From Myxococcales bacterium (GTDB lineage: Bacteria; Myxococcota_A; Polyangia; Polyangiales; Ga0077539): 58,804 nucleotides of DNA. Position numbers and translations under genes: made by a program. Below the pieces are notes generated by a model that was given only the letters and a program-made list of their open reading frames with translations, made no database searches and was not told the DNA's origin. How positions within the stretch are numbered: position 1 is the stretch's first letter; each line of letters begins with the position of its first letter. The stretch is taken from contig JAAFIF010000057.1 of NCBI GenBank assembly GCA_013298625.1, forward strand, positions 1 through 58,804, in the 5' to 3' direction. Positions 7,948 through 17,197 of this stretch are shown in pieces.

Positions 7948-10900
7948 ATGGTGGCTGCGGCGACGACCCAGGCGAGAGAGCATCACTGCCTCACGTGCGG
8001 CTTCGACATGAGCCGGTTGGACATGACCGTGCTCTACGCGAAGCAGGGCGCGGCGGGGCGCAAGCTTCGGTGTCCCATTTGCGGGAGCAACCGGCTCGCG
8101 ATCACGGCGCTCGAGCGGATCTTCTTTCGGCCAGGGGCGCTGACGTGGGCGCGGTGGGGCGACGCCAACGCGGGGCAGCCCGGGGTGATTTCGGTCGGAA
8201 AATTCCGGCTCAAAGTGCAGGGCGAGATCAAGACCCTGACCAAAGAGATGGTGTGCTTTCGGGCCGTTCCGACCTTTGTGTCGGGCGGCGCGCGGCTGTG
8301 GCCGACGATGCCCGTGCGCCCAGAGTTCATCGACGTGCTCGACCCGGTCGCGCTCGAAGAGGCCCAGCGCAACCCGGCGAAGTTCGGCAAGCAGGTCCAA
8401 GAGGCCGGCCGCTCGCGCTTTCAGTACCTCTTGCCCCTGCGCGGGCTCAGCGAAAAAGAGTGGCCCACGCACACGTGCGACGTCCTGCCCGCGGACCCGT
8501 CGGGCGCCGGTGAATCCGAGGCGTTTCGCGGCGTCTCCGTGCGGCTGTGGCCCAACCTCAAGCGCCCGCACTCAGCGTGGAAGTTCTATGTGCTCAGCGT
8601 CGGCGCGGCCAACGAGAAGGGCTTGGAGCTCTTCGCCAAGGGCCGTGACTTTCGCGCGCACGCGCTCGTCCCCAAGCCGCAAGGCGACGGCGTCGTGCGC
8701 GTCCGAGAGCTGAGCCACGGCTGGGAGCCCATCGCCACCGAGCACGGCGCCGAAGGCGCGAGCGGCGCGACGCAGCGCGTGCTCGCCAACGACACGGGCC
8801 GGCCCGCGTGGGTCTCGCTCGCGTTCTATCCGCCCCAAGGAAGCTCGGGCTCCGGCGACCCCTTGGGCGGAGGTCTCTTCGCGATCGCGCCCGGCGACCC
8901 GACGGCGGTGCCCGGCGACTCGTGGCAGGTGGGCTTGGACTTCGGGACGAGCAACACCGTGCTCGCCATGCGCTTTCCTGACGGGACGCGGCGCACGGTG
9001 CAGCCCGAGAAGGGGCGCGCGAGGGCGAGCACCACTTTTCAAGTCATCGACGGAGGGCCGCACACGATCTTTCGCGGCATTGATTTGTGGCCGGGCGGCG
9101 CGTGGAGCGGCCCCTACAACGACCTGCTGCCGAGCGAGCTCGCGGCCACGCGACGCTGGGTCGACATCGGCGCCCGCGGCGCCGGAGAGATCACGAACCT
9201 GAAGTTCGGCGAAGAGCTCGGGATCCCGCTGCGCGGCGGGCACTCGAAGATGTCCAGCGAGAACGTCGTCAACGAGTTCAAGTGGAAGCGCTCGGTCGCC
9301 AGGGACAAGCCGGCCGTCGGCGACACGGACAAGGTCCAAGCGCTGCAGGCGCGCTTTCTCGAAGGCGCCATGCTGATGACCCTCGCCGCGCGGCTCGCTG
9401 AAGAAGACATCGCGCCCCGCACGGTCAACGTGCAGTACAGCTATCCGCTCGCGTTCGACACCGAGGACTTCGAGTCGCTTCGCCACGCGACCGATCAAGC
9501 GTCGCACCGGCTCGAGCAGCTCACGGGCGCGCAGGTGATCTTCAACCGCTCCGAGCTCGACGAAGCGCAAGCCGCGGTCGCGCAAGAGGCCGCGGACAAG
9601 ATGTTTCGCGTGTACTTGGACCTCGGAGGAGGCTCGTTCGAGATCCTCATCGAGGACACCTGGGCGCGGCGCAACGAGTTCGGACACACGGGGATGCACC
9701 CGCACGTGTTCTCGACGAGCATCTTCTTCGGCGGAAGCGCGTACCTCCGCTCGCTGGTCGGCAACAACGAAGCCGAGCGGCAGGGCACGTGCCTCATGCC
9801 CGACGTGGCGAGCTACGCGCAGCTCGCGGGGCTCGTGCGATCGATGGCCTCGGGCCGACAGCTCGTCACATCGCGCAACGTGATCCAAGAGGCGCGCGAG
9901 CAGAAGGCCGTTCGCCGTGCGCGCGCGTACTTCGGCTACATCGTCGAGCTGATCGCGAGGGTGCTCGCGGGCATGTGCCTCGAGCACGGGCGCACGCCGG
10001 ACGGGCGCATCGATCTCACGCGCAACCGCTTGTTCACTCGCGTCGAGACGCCGACGCGACGGTGGATCCTCGGGACGCTCAAGGGCCCGGCGAGCGAGCG
10101 GCGGATCGAGTTCGAGCTGATCTTGCTCGGCAACGGCTGGGGCTTCGGCGAAATCGTGCTCGACGGCATGGCGACGGTCGAGCAGATGATGGCCGAGCGC
10201 GTGCGCAAGCGGCTGATGGACCTGCTCAGCGAGACGCCGGTCGCGCGAGAGATCTCGGACGGAGAGATCTCGCTGGTGATCGACTCGAACGGGCGCTCGA
10301 CGGTGCACCCGTCGCTCTCGATCGAGATGTCCTACGTGATGCCCGAAGAGGGAACGCACAGAAAATCAAGAGTCGCGCGGGGCCTGCTCGAGTCGAGCGC
10401 CGGCAACGCGGGCGTCGCGCGGCGCACGCCCGAGCGGCACGGCGTGCTCGGCTGGGACGTGTGGCTCAACGACTCGGGGCGCAGGTTGCCCTGGTATCGT
10501 CCCTTCGGATTGGGGGGCGAGGACGACCGCGAGAAGCTGCGCAACGAGGCGAGCAAAGAGCGCGCGCAGCAGCAGCAACAGCCCGCGCACGCGCCCGCGG
10601 CGCAGCCCGCGGCGAACGTGGCGAACCCTATGGCGATGCCGATGGCGATGGCGATGGCTCCCATGCAGCCCGCGATGCCGATGCAGCCGCAGCCCGCGCA
10701 GCCTCCGGCGATGCAGCCGCCGATGATGGGCATGCCGTCGCCCATGATGGGGATGATGCCCGGCGCGATGGGCGGGATGCCCGGGATGCCGATGATGCAG
10801 TCGTTTTCGCCGCTGGAGGGCGCGGCGATGTCGTTGCGGCAGTCGTGGCCGAACATCGCGGCGATGGCGCAGCAGTCGGGGATAGACCCGAAGAACTACT

Positions 10901-11187
10901 GCGAGCGATACCTCTGGCAGGTCGCGACGCAGATGGGGACGAGCATGGCGAAGACCGCGGCGGGCTACCTCGCGCACGAGCAGTGGCAGCGCGTCGCGCA
11001 GGCGCTGGCGATGAGCGGCCTGTCGCCCGAGCAGCAGCAGTGGATGCTCGCGCAGCAGTGGCAAATGGTGACGGCGACCGCCGCGCAGCGCGGAGAGAGC
11101 GCAGAGCGAGCGTTGGCGCAGATGCGCTGGGACGCGGTGCTCTCGTCGTTGTTCGGCGCGGGTAGCTACCCGTTGCCGCAGGCTTGA
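7948..11187 (+). CDS. Hsp70/actin-like ATPase with N-terminal zinc ribbon and Met/Pro-rich tail
   Basis: 1079 residues from the ATG at 7948; a GTG at 7918 would add 10 residues, and neither has a convincing ribosome site. Residues 14-45 form a zinc ribbon (Cys 14, 17, 42, 45). About 60-320 is a domain I do not recognise. From about 325 comes an actin/Hsp70 ATPase fold: VGLDFGTSNT (from 328; phosphate-1 loop), VYLDLGGGSFEI (from 555; phosphate-2 loop), and LLGNGWGF (adenosine loop). About 872-950 is Met/Pro/Gln/Ala-rich low complexity, followed by a helical 125-residue C-terminus rich in Gln and Trp. No Hsp70 substrate-binding domain is visible, so this is not DnaK. It heads a same-strand run of five genes. 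Cytoplasmic; partner and role unknown. Confidence 0.8.
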   Translation: MVAAATTQAREHHCLTCGFDMSRLDMTVLYAKQGAAGRKLRCPICGSNRLAITALERIFFRPGALTWARWGDANAGQPGVISVGKFRLKVQGEIKTLTKEMVCFRAVPTFVSGGARLWPTMPVRPEFIDVLDPVALEEAQRNPAKFGKQVQEAGRSRFQYLLPLRGLSEKEWPTHTCDVLPADPSGAGESEAFRGVSVRLWPNLKRPHSAWKFYVLSVGAANEKGLELFAKGRDFRAHALVPKPQGDGVVRVRELSHGWEPIATEHGAEGASGATQRVLANDTGRPAWVSLAFYPPQGSSGSGDPLGGGLFAIAPGDPTAVPGDSWQVGLDFGTSNTVLAMRFPDGTRRTVQPEKGRARASTTFQVIDGGPHTIFRGIDLWPGGAWSGPYNDLLPSELAATRRWVDIGARGAGEITNLKFGEELGIPLRGGHSKMSSENVVNEFKWKRSVARDKPAVGDTDKVQALQARFLEGAMLMTLAARLAEEDIAPRTVNVQYSYPLAFDTEDFESLRHATDQASHRLEQLTGAQVIFNRSELDEAQAAVAQEAADKMFRVYLDLGGGSFEILIEDTWARRNEFGHTGMHPHVFSTSIFFGGSAYLRSLVGNNEAERQGTCLMPDVASYAQLAGLVRSMASGRQLVTSRNVIQEAREQKAVRRARAYFGYIVELIARVLAGMCLEHGRTPDGRIDLTRNRLFTRVETPTRRWILGTLKGPASERRIEFELILLGNGWGFGEIVLDGMATVEQMMAERVRKRLMDLLSETPVAREISDGEISLVIDSNGRSTVHPSLSIEMSYVMPEEGTHRKSRVARGLLESSAGNAGVARRTPERHGVLGWDVWLNDSGRRLPWYRPFGLGGEDDREKLRNEASKERAQQQQQPAHAPAAQPAANVANPMAMPMAMAMAPMQPAMPMQPQPAQPPAMQPPMMGMPSPMMGMMPGAMGGMPGMPMMQSFSPLEGAAMSLRQSWPNIAAMAQQSGIDPKNYCERYLWQVATQMGTSMAKTAAGYLAHEQWQRVAQALAMSGLSPEQQQWMLAQQWQMVTATAAQRGESAERALAQMRWDAVLSSLFGAGSYPLPQA

Positions 11188-11214
11188 GCGAACGCAACGG
11201 AGAGGAAGCGAACC

Positions 11215-12036
11215 ATGGCGAACGATCCGAACGACCCGAACAAGCCCGCGAGCACGGACAACCCGTTTGCTCCGCCTGCGGCGCCCGCGGCCGCGCCCGC
11301 TGCGCCTGCGATGCCGGGAATGCCAGCGATGCCCGGTATGCCCGCGATGCCGGGCGCGATGCCGGGAATGCCTGGGCTGGGCGCGATGCCCAACGCGATG
11401 CCTGCCGGCATGCCGGGAATGCCGGGAATGCCCGGTATGCCCGGGATGCCGGGAATGCCCGGTGCGATGCCCGGGATGCCGAGTGCGATGCCCGGGATGG
11501 GGATGATTCCGGGGATGCCTGCGATGCCTGGGATGCCGTCGAACCCGATGACCAACGCGGTGATGGGCATGGGGATGATGCCCGGGATGCCGCAGCCGAC
11601 GATGCCGACGCAGCCCGCGCAGCCGCAGCCGCCCATGATGCCCGCGATGATTCCGGGGATGATGGGGGCATCGATGCCGATGATGGCTCCGGCTCCGTCC
11701 ATCAACGCTGCTTATGGAGCGCAACCGACGAACGCGGGGCCCGTGACCGGGCTCGCAGCGCGGGACCAGTACCAGTTCGCCGAGGCGTCTGTTCCGCAGA
11801 GCGCGCAGCTCTCCCTGTTGGCCGAGCCCGCGGTGAGCGAAGGCTTGTGCGTGTGGGAGCCGATGAAGTTCGACCCCGAGCTGCGCGCGCTCAAGCACCT
11901 GTTCGAGCGCCAGCTCGAGGACAAGCTCGCCGAGCTCCCGTACTCGTCGAGCGGCCCCACGCGCTGGTTTCGCTTCTCGCCGTTCGAGCTCTTCATGGAG
12001 CACGTCCTCGCCAAGAACCTCTGGCGCCTCGAGTAA
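11215..12036 (+). CDS. Met-Pro-Gly repeat protein with a conserved-looking C-terminal domain
   Basis: 273 residues. After a short N-terminus (NDPNDPNKP) and a Pro/Ala stretch, residues about 33-160 consist of irregular repeats of MPGMP, MPAMP and MPGAMP. Residues about 165-273 are of normal composition (LSLLAEPAVSEGLCVWEP, LKHLFERQLEDKLAEL, WFRFSPFELFMEHVLAKNLW) and look folded and mostly helical. No signal peptide. It starts 27 bases after the Hsp70-like ATPase behind an AGAGGAAG ribosome site, so the two are almost certainly co-transcribed. Both share the unusual Met/Pro-rich segment. Function unknown; an adaptor or co-factor of the ATPase is my inference. Confidence 0.75.
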   Translation: MANDPNDPNKPASTDNPFAPPAAPAAAPAAPAMPGMPAMPGMPAMPGAMPGMPGLGAMPNAMPAGMPGMPGMPGMPGMPGMPGAMPGMPSAMPGMGMIPGMPAMPGMPSNPMTNAVMGMGMMPGMPQPTMPTQPAQPQPPMMPAMIPGMMGASMPMMAPAPSINAAYGAQPTNAGPVTGLAARDQYQFAEASVPQSAQLSLLAEPAVSEGLCVWEPMKFDPELRALKHLFERQLEDKLAELPYSSSGPTRWFRFSPFELFMEHVLAKNLWRLE

Positions 12037-12057
12037 GAGAGAGGATCGACCCCTTCA

Positions 12058-12459
12058 ATGGCACGCCGTATTCGACCGTTTGTTCGTTGTCCTCGCGCGC
12101 GCGAAGACGACCCGTGCGCGCTTCCTCCGGGCGTCAGGCACTGCTTGTGCGAAGAGAACGCGGACCCCGTCGGGCAGCTCATGATCCGCGAAGGGCAGCT
12201 CTTCTGGCACGTCGTGGGCGGCCGCGCGAAGGGCTGGCACTCGTACCTCGCCGTGCTTCGACAGGGAAACGTCGAGGTTCCGCTCGAGCTCGACGGCGAC
12301 GGTCCCATCGTCCCGACGAGCGAGGGCGCGCGCGTGGTGTACCGACTGCGCGCCAAGCGCGACGGCGCCGAGGTGCTCATCGACGCGAGCGAGTTCGTCT
12401 ACGCCGCCAGCGACGGCCGCGAGATCGTGCGCGCAGAACTGGTGGACGCGACGCGATGA
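12058..12459 (+). CDS. Small protein of unknown function in the Hsp70-like cluster
   Basis: 133 residues starting 21 bases after the Met-Pro-Gly protein. The N-terminus is Cys-containing (RCPRAREDDPC, RHCLC), and the rest is a beta-rich domain (QLMIREGQLFWHVVGG, HSYLAVLRQGNVEVPLELDG, ARVVYRLRAKRDGAEVLIDA). No signal or membrane segment. Its stop overlaps the start of the next gene by ATGA, so translation of the two is probably coupled. The His/Cys residues near the N-terminus could bind a metal, but the spacing matches no pattern I know. Confidence 0.65.
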   Translation: MARRIRPFVRCPRAREDDPCALPPGVRHCLCEENADPVGQLMIREGQLFWHVVGGRAKGWHSYLAVLRQGNVEVPLELDGDGPIVPTSEGARVVYRLRAKRDGAEVLIDASEFVYAASDGREIVRAELVDATR

Positions 12460-13937
12460 AGCCACGTGCGTTGATGTTGGCGGCGCTCGCCGTGGGCGCG
12501 TGCGGACCGAAGTCCGCGCCCGACGCCGGGCGTCGAACGACCACCAACAACCAGACCGTCCCCAACAACTCCGTGCAGACCGCGCGGCCGACGGTCCCGC
12601 GCGGCAACGGCGCGCGCGTCGTGGTGGACGTGAGCGAGAGTCACCAGGGATTTGCCAGGGGAAGAGCGCTCGCCCTCGAAGGGCTGCACGGCCAGGTCAT
12701 CGAGGCCTCGCTCGCGTCGCTGGGGCTCAACGTCCCGTTCGAGCGGTGCTCGCTCGACGAGCAGCTTCGCTGTCAGCAAGCGTTGACCATTCAGCAGCTG
12801 CGCGACCCCAACACGTACCGCGGTCGCGCGGCGGCGCTGGACGTCGCGCTGCGTCGGCCGCCTCGCGCGGCGCGCGCGGATCAGCAGCAGGCCGACCCGC
12901 TCGATCCGTTTCGCGTGACCGTGCTCGTGACAGACGGGGCGCAGAGCTCGGCGACGCCGTTCAACGCGAGCGCCAACGGAGACGTGGCGTGCACGGGCGG
13001 CGCGGACCCGTCGTGCATCGCGGCGCTCTTGCGACAGCGCATCGACGAGGGCTACGGCGTGTGGGTCCTGCGCTTGCGGCTCCCGTTCAACGGAAAGTTC
13101 TTCTCCGAGCGCAGGATCGACCGCGAGATGTTCGCGCGAACGAGCGCCCACGTCGCAGAGGTCAACCGCAACGAGCGCTCGTGGAGCGGAGTCACCCTCG
13201 CGGCGCGCAGGCCGAATTTCACCGGTGATTCTGGGTCGTACGAGCTCACCGGCGCGCGTCCGCTGCTCGTGTTCGTGCTCTCGCGCGACGTCGAGAGCGG
13301 GCGCTTGCTGGTCAACGAGATGCTTCGTCGGGTCAACACCGAGCGCATCGGCGCGGGGACGCAATCCGACGTGGCCTCGAGCGAGTGGGCGCCGTTCGAG
13401 GGCTACGACGCGCGGCTGACCGCGGCGCAGCGGCTCGACTCGGGGGGCGCTGCGGACGAGGTGCGCGTGGACCGCGCGCGGGCGCAGAGCGGCTCGCTCA
13501 CGGTGCCCGTCACGTGTTCGCTGCGCGGCCGGGCGAGGGTGCGCGTGCAGGGATCGGTCGTGCAGGGCGCGATGGCGCCGCCTGCCTTCGCGGACGTGCG
13601 CTTCGAGTGGCGCAGAGAGTCCGCAGCAGCGCGCGGGGTGAGCCTCGCGCCGTCGGTCATCCGCGCGGCGCCAGGGCCGTTCGAGGGCGTCTTCGACGTC
13701 GACTGCACGGGCCTTCCCGCCGGCCGCTTTCGCTACACGTGGAACGTCTGGGGCCAATGGCAGCTCAGCGAACAAGCGGCGCAGCGCGAGTGGTGGATGG
13801 TCGAGAGCTCGCCGAACTCCTTCGAGATGCCCGAGCGTGTGTTCGGGCTCGCAGACATGGCGCGCAATGTCGCTGGCGCAGGCGTTGCGCGAGCGGGGGC
13901 GCTCACGCGGGTGACCTTCGAGCTCACGCGCGAGTGA
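12456..13937 (+). CDS. Von Willebrand factor A-domain lipoprotein
   Basis: 493 residues. Signal peptide ending AVGAC with Cys16, then an Asn/Thr/Pro linker. A vWA-like domain follows: VVVDVSES carries a perfect DxSxS metal-ion-dependent adhesion site (Asp58, Ser60, Ser62) and VLVTDG supplies the late acidic residue (Asp160). The remaining 300 residues include VTCSLRGRARVRVQG and VDCTGLPAGRFRYTW, which look like immunoglobulin-type beta sandwiches. The ATG at 12456 overlaps the previous stop. It is expected in the periplasm or on the outer membrane, while the three genes before it encode cytoplasmic proteins, so the operon would span the membrane. Confidence 0.75.
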   Translation: MKPRALMLAALAVGACGPKSAPDAGRRTTTNNQTVPNNSVQTARPTVPRGNGARVVVDVSESHQGFARGRALALEGLHGQVIEASLASLGLNVPFERCSLDEQLRCQQALTIQQLRDPNTYRGRAAALDVALRRPPRAARADQQQADPLDPFRVTVLVTDGAQSSATPFNASANGDVACTGGADPSCIAALLRQRIDEGYGVWVLRLRLPFNGKFFSERRIDREMFARTSAHVAEVNRNERSWSGVTLAARRPNFTGDSGSYELTGARPLLVFVLSRDVESGRLLVNEMLRRVNTERIGAGTQSDVASSEWAPFEGYDARLTAAQRLDSGGAADEVRVDRARAQSGSLTVPVTCSLRGRARVRVQGSVVQGAMAPPAFADVRFEWRRESAAARGVSLAPSVIRAAPGPFEGVFDVDCTGLPAGRFRYTWNVWGQWQLSEQAAQREWWMVESSPNSFEMPERVFGLADMARNVAGAGVARAGALTRVTFELTRE

Positions 13938-13979
13938 CGACCGGCGCGAAGCCTGTCGCGATTTGGTAAACTCCCACTC

Positions 13980-15353
13980 GTGATCGAACGACGAACTGAG
14001 CGGGGGCTTGCGCGCGTGGGTGTCTTCTTCGCGGCGCTCGCGGGCGCTGTGTTTTCTGCGGCCGATGCGCACGCGCAGCCCGCTGCGCACGGGGCTCCGC
14101 GCGAGGCGCGGGTGAGCGCGTTGACCGGGGCGCTCGAGGTGCTCGCTCCGCAGCGGCGCGAGGGCGCCGTGGGCGAGACGCTCGCCGAGGGGCAGCGGAT
14201 CCGCCTCGCAGAGAGCGGCTCGGTGACGCTGAGCTTGAATACTGGTGCCACGATTGTCGCCCGGGACCGCGCGGACCTCTCGCTCTTCGGCGACCCGTCT
14301 GCGCAGACGCCGGCGGGGCAGCCGCCGTCGCGGGACACCGTCGCGCGCCGAGGGGCGTACGTGCTGACCGCGCCCGAGTCGGGGCCGGCGTTGGTGCTCG
14401 CGACCCCGAGCTGCACGATCACGTTGCTGCGCGGCGAGGCGCTGGTGCGGGTGGACGCGCGGCGCACGCGGGTGGCGATCGTGCGGGGCCGCGCGCGGGT
14501 GCGGGCGATGGGGCGCGAGGTGCTCTTTCGCGAGAACCAGGGCGGCAAGATCGAGCTCAATCAGCAGGCGCTCGCGCGGCCGTTGGTGGCGACCCCGGCG
14601 CTGCGCGCGATGGCGAGCGCGCCGTTTACCTTCGGCGGCAACGTCGAGGTCCCGATCGTGTGGAGCGCGGGGCGCGCGACGCCCGCGGCGCGATGGCGCG
14701 TGCAAGTGTCGCGGGAGGCTGATTTTTCAGCGCTCGTTCAGGATCGAACGATCCCGGGTACGAGCAGCAACACGAGCGTGTCGGTGCCGGCGGGGCGGTA
14801 CTTCGTGCGCGTGATGGGCGTCGACGCGGACGAGCTCGAGGGGCGATGGAGCGCTGTGCAGCCGTTCGAAGTCGCGGGCCCGCGCGTGACGCCGGGGCGC
14901 GAGGGGAGGGTGGCGCGCGTGGAGATTCCGAGCACGATGCGCTGCGGTTTGGACACGTCACCGCCGGCGCTGCAGCCGGGGCCGATGGACCTGACCCCAG
15001 GCCGTCACCACACGCTGCGCTGCATTCGCGGCGAAGACGCCAACGAGATCGTCGAGATGCGCATCACCGCCGACGATTGCGGCCCGCTGCAGCACCGCGT
15101 GCGGATCACCGGCGACACGACGGGCGATCAGCGCACGCTCTCGTTGCGGCTGACCGACGCGCGGGGCTACGGAGTTCCGTACGCGACGGTGCGCGTCGAG
15201 GCGCCGCAGGGCGTGATCGTCGAGCGCGTGGTCGAGGGCAGCGAGCGCGGGATGTACACGGCGACGCTCAACTGGCCGGCGCGCATCGGGCGCGGCCCGC
15301 TTCGCTTCACGATCAACGACGCCGTCACGTGGGAAGAGGTCGTCGAGCCCTAA
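13980..15353 (+). CDS. Secreted FecR-like protein with beta-sandwich domains
   Basis: 457 residues from a GTG at 13980; a later GTG at 14016 is possible. A hydrophobic signal (VGVFFAALAGAVF) ends near ADAHAQ, a good signal peptidase I site. Residues about 38-200 read like a FecR domain: REARVSALTGALEVL, LAEGQRIRLAESGSVTL, RGEALVRVDARRTRVAIVRGRARV. Then a fibronectin-like segment (ARWRVQVSREADFS, VPAGRYFVRVMGVDADELEGRWS) and a C-terminal Ig-like region (RTLSLRLTDARGYGVPYATVRVEA). In myxobacteria such proteins are periplasmic or cell-surface scaffolds. It follows the vWA lipoprotein by 42 bases on the same strand. No anti-sigma transmembrane layout is present. Confidence 0.7.
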   Translation: MIERRTERGLARVGVFFAALAGAVFSAADAHAQPAAHGAPREARVSALTGALEVLAPQRREGAVGETLAEGQRIRLAESGSVTLSLNTGATIVARDRADLSLFGDPSAQTPAGQPPSRDTVARRGAYVLTAPESGPALVLATPSCTITLLRGEALVRVDARRTRVAIVRGRARVRAMGREVLFRENQGGKIELNQQALARPLVATPALRAMASAPFTFGGNVEVPIVWSAGRATPAARWRVQVSREADFSALVQDRTIPGTSSNTSVSVPAGRYFVRVMGVDADELEGRWSAVQPFEVAGPRVTPGREGRVARVEIPSTMRCGLDTSPPALQPGPMDLTPGRHHTLRCIRGEDANEIVEMRITADDCGPLQHRVRITGDTTGDQRTLSLRLTDARGYGVPYATVRVEAPQGVIVERVVEGSERGMYTATLNWPARIGRGPLRFTINDAVTWEEVVEP

Positions 15354-15359
15354 GCTTCT

Positions 15360-15767
15360 TCAGCGCCCGCGCAGCACGAAGAACGCGAACAAAATCTGCA
15401 GCGGAAACAGCCACTGTCGCAGCACCGCGAGCGTCACGTCCGTCGCGCTGCGCTCGCCCCTGCGCAGGGCGGTCTCGATGGCGGTGTTGGCCACCACCGT
15501 CCCGAGCCCGATCGAGACGAGCTCGGTCTGCGAGCGAAACCACAGGCCGATCGCCACGACGACCAGCAGCTTGGTCGAGCCGTGCAGCAGCCCGCCAATG
15601 TCGGACAACAGCCGCGGCTGCTGCGCGCGCGGCTTGCTCTTGTCTCCTTCGCCGCCGAGCGACCACCCCTCGCCTGCGATGACCAACGCGACCCGCTCGA
15701 CGAACGCGGTGAGCAGCGCCGCGGCGAACGACGCTCCGATGATGTGTGCGACCTCGATGAACTCCAC
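15360..15767 (-). CDS. Small integral membrane protein of unknown function
   Basis: 135 residues with about three membrane segments (about 5-30, 62-82 and 112-132). The loop after the first holds charged and Gly-rich sequence (GEGWSLGGEGDKSKPRAQQ). I recognise no family. The stop lies 6 bases from the stop of the convergent FecR-like gene, and no terminator can be seen between them. Confidence 0.55.
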   Translation of the reverse strand: MEFIEVAHIIGASFAAALLTAFVERVALVIAGEGWSLGGEGDKSKPRAQQPRLLSDIGGLLHGSTKLLVVVAIGLWFRSQTELVSIGLGTVVANTAIETALRRGERSATDVTLAVLRQWLFPLQILFAFFVLRGR

Positions 15768-15886
15768 GGTGAGCGAGAGCGTAGCACCGCCCCGCGAGAG
15801 CGGCAGTCGGCGCTTCGCGGCGGGCGAGCGCGTCGAAATCCCCCGTGTTTTCTGGGTTAAAACGAGATATATGTCCGCCCACTTCG

Positions 15887-17158
15887 ATGAGCGACAACGA
15901 CTCTCTGCGCCCCATGGCGTTTCGCGCGGTCCCGCGCACCGGCGTGATCTACGTGACCACGGAGGCCTCGAAGCGAGGCTACTCTCCGACCGATCCCGAC
16001 TGGTGCAACCTCGGTCAGGGGCAGCCCGAGACGGGGCCGCTCGAGGGCGCTCCCGAGCGCGTGCTCGAGATCGAGATCGACCCCAACGATCAAGAGTACG
16101 CGCCGGTCGCGGGCCTGTGGGAGCTGCGCGAGGCGGTCGCCGCGCTCTACAACGAGCTGTACCGCAAGGGGCTTCCGTCGAAGTACACCGCTGAAAACGT
16201 GAGCATTTCGGGCGGCGGGCGCGTGGCGCTCACCCGCGCCGCCGCGGCGCTCGGCACGATCAACCTCGGGCACTTTCTGCCGGACTACACGGCGTACGAA
16301 GAGCTGCTGGACGTCTTCAAGCTCTTCACGGCGATCCCGATCTTGCTCGAGCCCGAGCAGGGCTACGAGTTCTCCATCGAGAAGCTGCGCAAAGAGATCA
16401 TGGGCCGCGGGCTCGGCGCGATCTTGCTGTCCAACCCGAGCAACCCTTCGGGCAAGCTGGTGGCCGGCGACGAGCTGCGCGGCTGGGTTCAGACCGCGCG
16501 CGAGCTCGACTGCACGATGCTGCTCGACGAGTTCTACTCGCATTACATCTGGCGCGACGACGCGCGCTTCTCGGGCAACATGGAGAGCGCCGCGCGCTAC
16601 GTCGAAGACGTCGACCGCGACCCCGTGGTGATCTTCGACGGGCTCACGAAGAACTGGCGCTACCCCGGCTGGCGCTTGACCTGGACCGTCGGCCCCAAGA
16701 GCGTGATCGAGAGCGTCGCGAGCGCCGGTAGCTTTCTCGACGGCGGCGGAAACAAGCCCGTCCAGCGCGCAGCCGTTCCGCTCATGGCCCCGGACTACCG
16801 TCGCCGCGAGACCGAGGCGATCCACCGGACGTTCTCGGCCAAGCGCGAGCTCATGCTGCGGAGGTTGAAGGCCCTCGGCGTGAAGTTCGACCGCTATCCG
16901 GACGGCAGCTTCTACGCGTGGGGATCGGTCGCTGGGCTCGCGCCGTCGATCAACACGGGCATGGCGTTCTTTCGCGCGGCGCTCGATCACAAGGTGATCT
17001 GCGTCCCCGGAGAGTTCTTCGACGTCAACCCGGGCAAGCGTCGCGCGGGTCGCGGCTCGCGCTTTCGCGACTACGTGCGCTTCAGCTTCGGCCCCAGCGA
17101 GGACGTGCTCGAGCGCGCGCTCGACCGCTTGGAGCTCATGGTCAAGGACGCCGGCTGA
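15887..17158 (+). CDS. Class I/II PLP-dependent aminotransferase
   Basis: 423 residues from the ATG at 15887 (an ATG at 15845 adds a poor 14-residue prefix). Fold-type I features: VSISGGGRVALTRAAAAL (cofactor phosphate loop), LLSNPSNPSGKL (Asn/Pro motif), MLLDEFYSHYIW (Asp and Tyr that bind the pyridine ring), and DGLTKNWRYPGWRLTW with the PLP lysine at Lys255. A C-terminal RFRDYVRFSF has the substrate-carboxylate Arg. The family covers aspartate, alanine and aromatic aminotransferases; the donor and acceptor cannot be fixed from the sequence. An AT-rich GATATA at 15866-15871 could be a -10 element; no clear ribosome site. Confidence 0.85.
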   Translation: MSDNDSLRPMAFRAVPRTGVIYVTTEASKRGYSPTDPDWCNLGQGQPETGPLEGAPERVLEIEIDPNDQEYAPVAGLWELREAVAALYNELYRKGLPSKYTAENVSISGGGRVALTRAAAALGTINLGHFLPDYTAYEELLDVFKLFTAIPILLEPEQGYEFSIEKLRKEIMGRGLGAILLSNPSNPSGKLVAGDELRGWVQTARELDCTMLLDEFYSHYIWRDDARFSGNMESAARYVEDVDRDPVVIFDGLTKNWRYPGWRLTWTVGPKSVIESVASAGSFLDGGGNKPVQRAAVPLMAPDYRRRETEAIHRTFSAKRELMLRRLKALGVKFDRYPDGSFYAWGSVAGLAPSINTGMAFFRAALDHKVICVPGEFFDVNPGKRRAGRGSRFRDYVRFSFGPSEDVLERALDRLELMVKDAG

Positions 17159-17197
17159 GCCGCGCAGACGTGCGTCCTCGCGATCGACGACGCGGTC

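Noticed and set aside
11311..11700. DNA repeats that look like a short tandem array or CRISPR
   Set aside because: The repetition follows codons for Met, Pro, Gly and Ala in one frame, with no regular spacers.
11184..12455. Long open frame reading Asp/Ala/Arg/Gly repeats before the vWA lipoprotein gene
   Set aside because: It is another frame of the Met-Pro-Gly gene and of the small gene after it; it joins the real lipoprotein frame at 12456 where a signal peptide begins.
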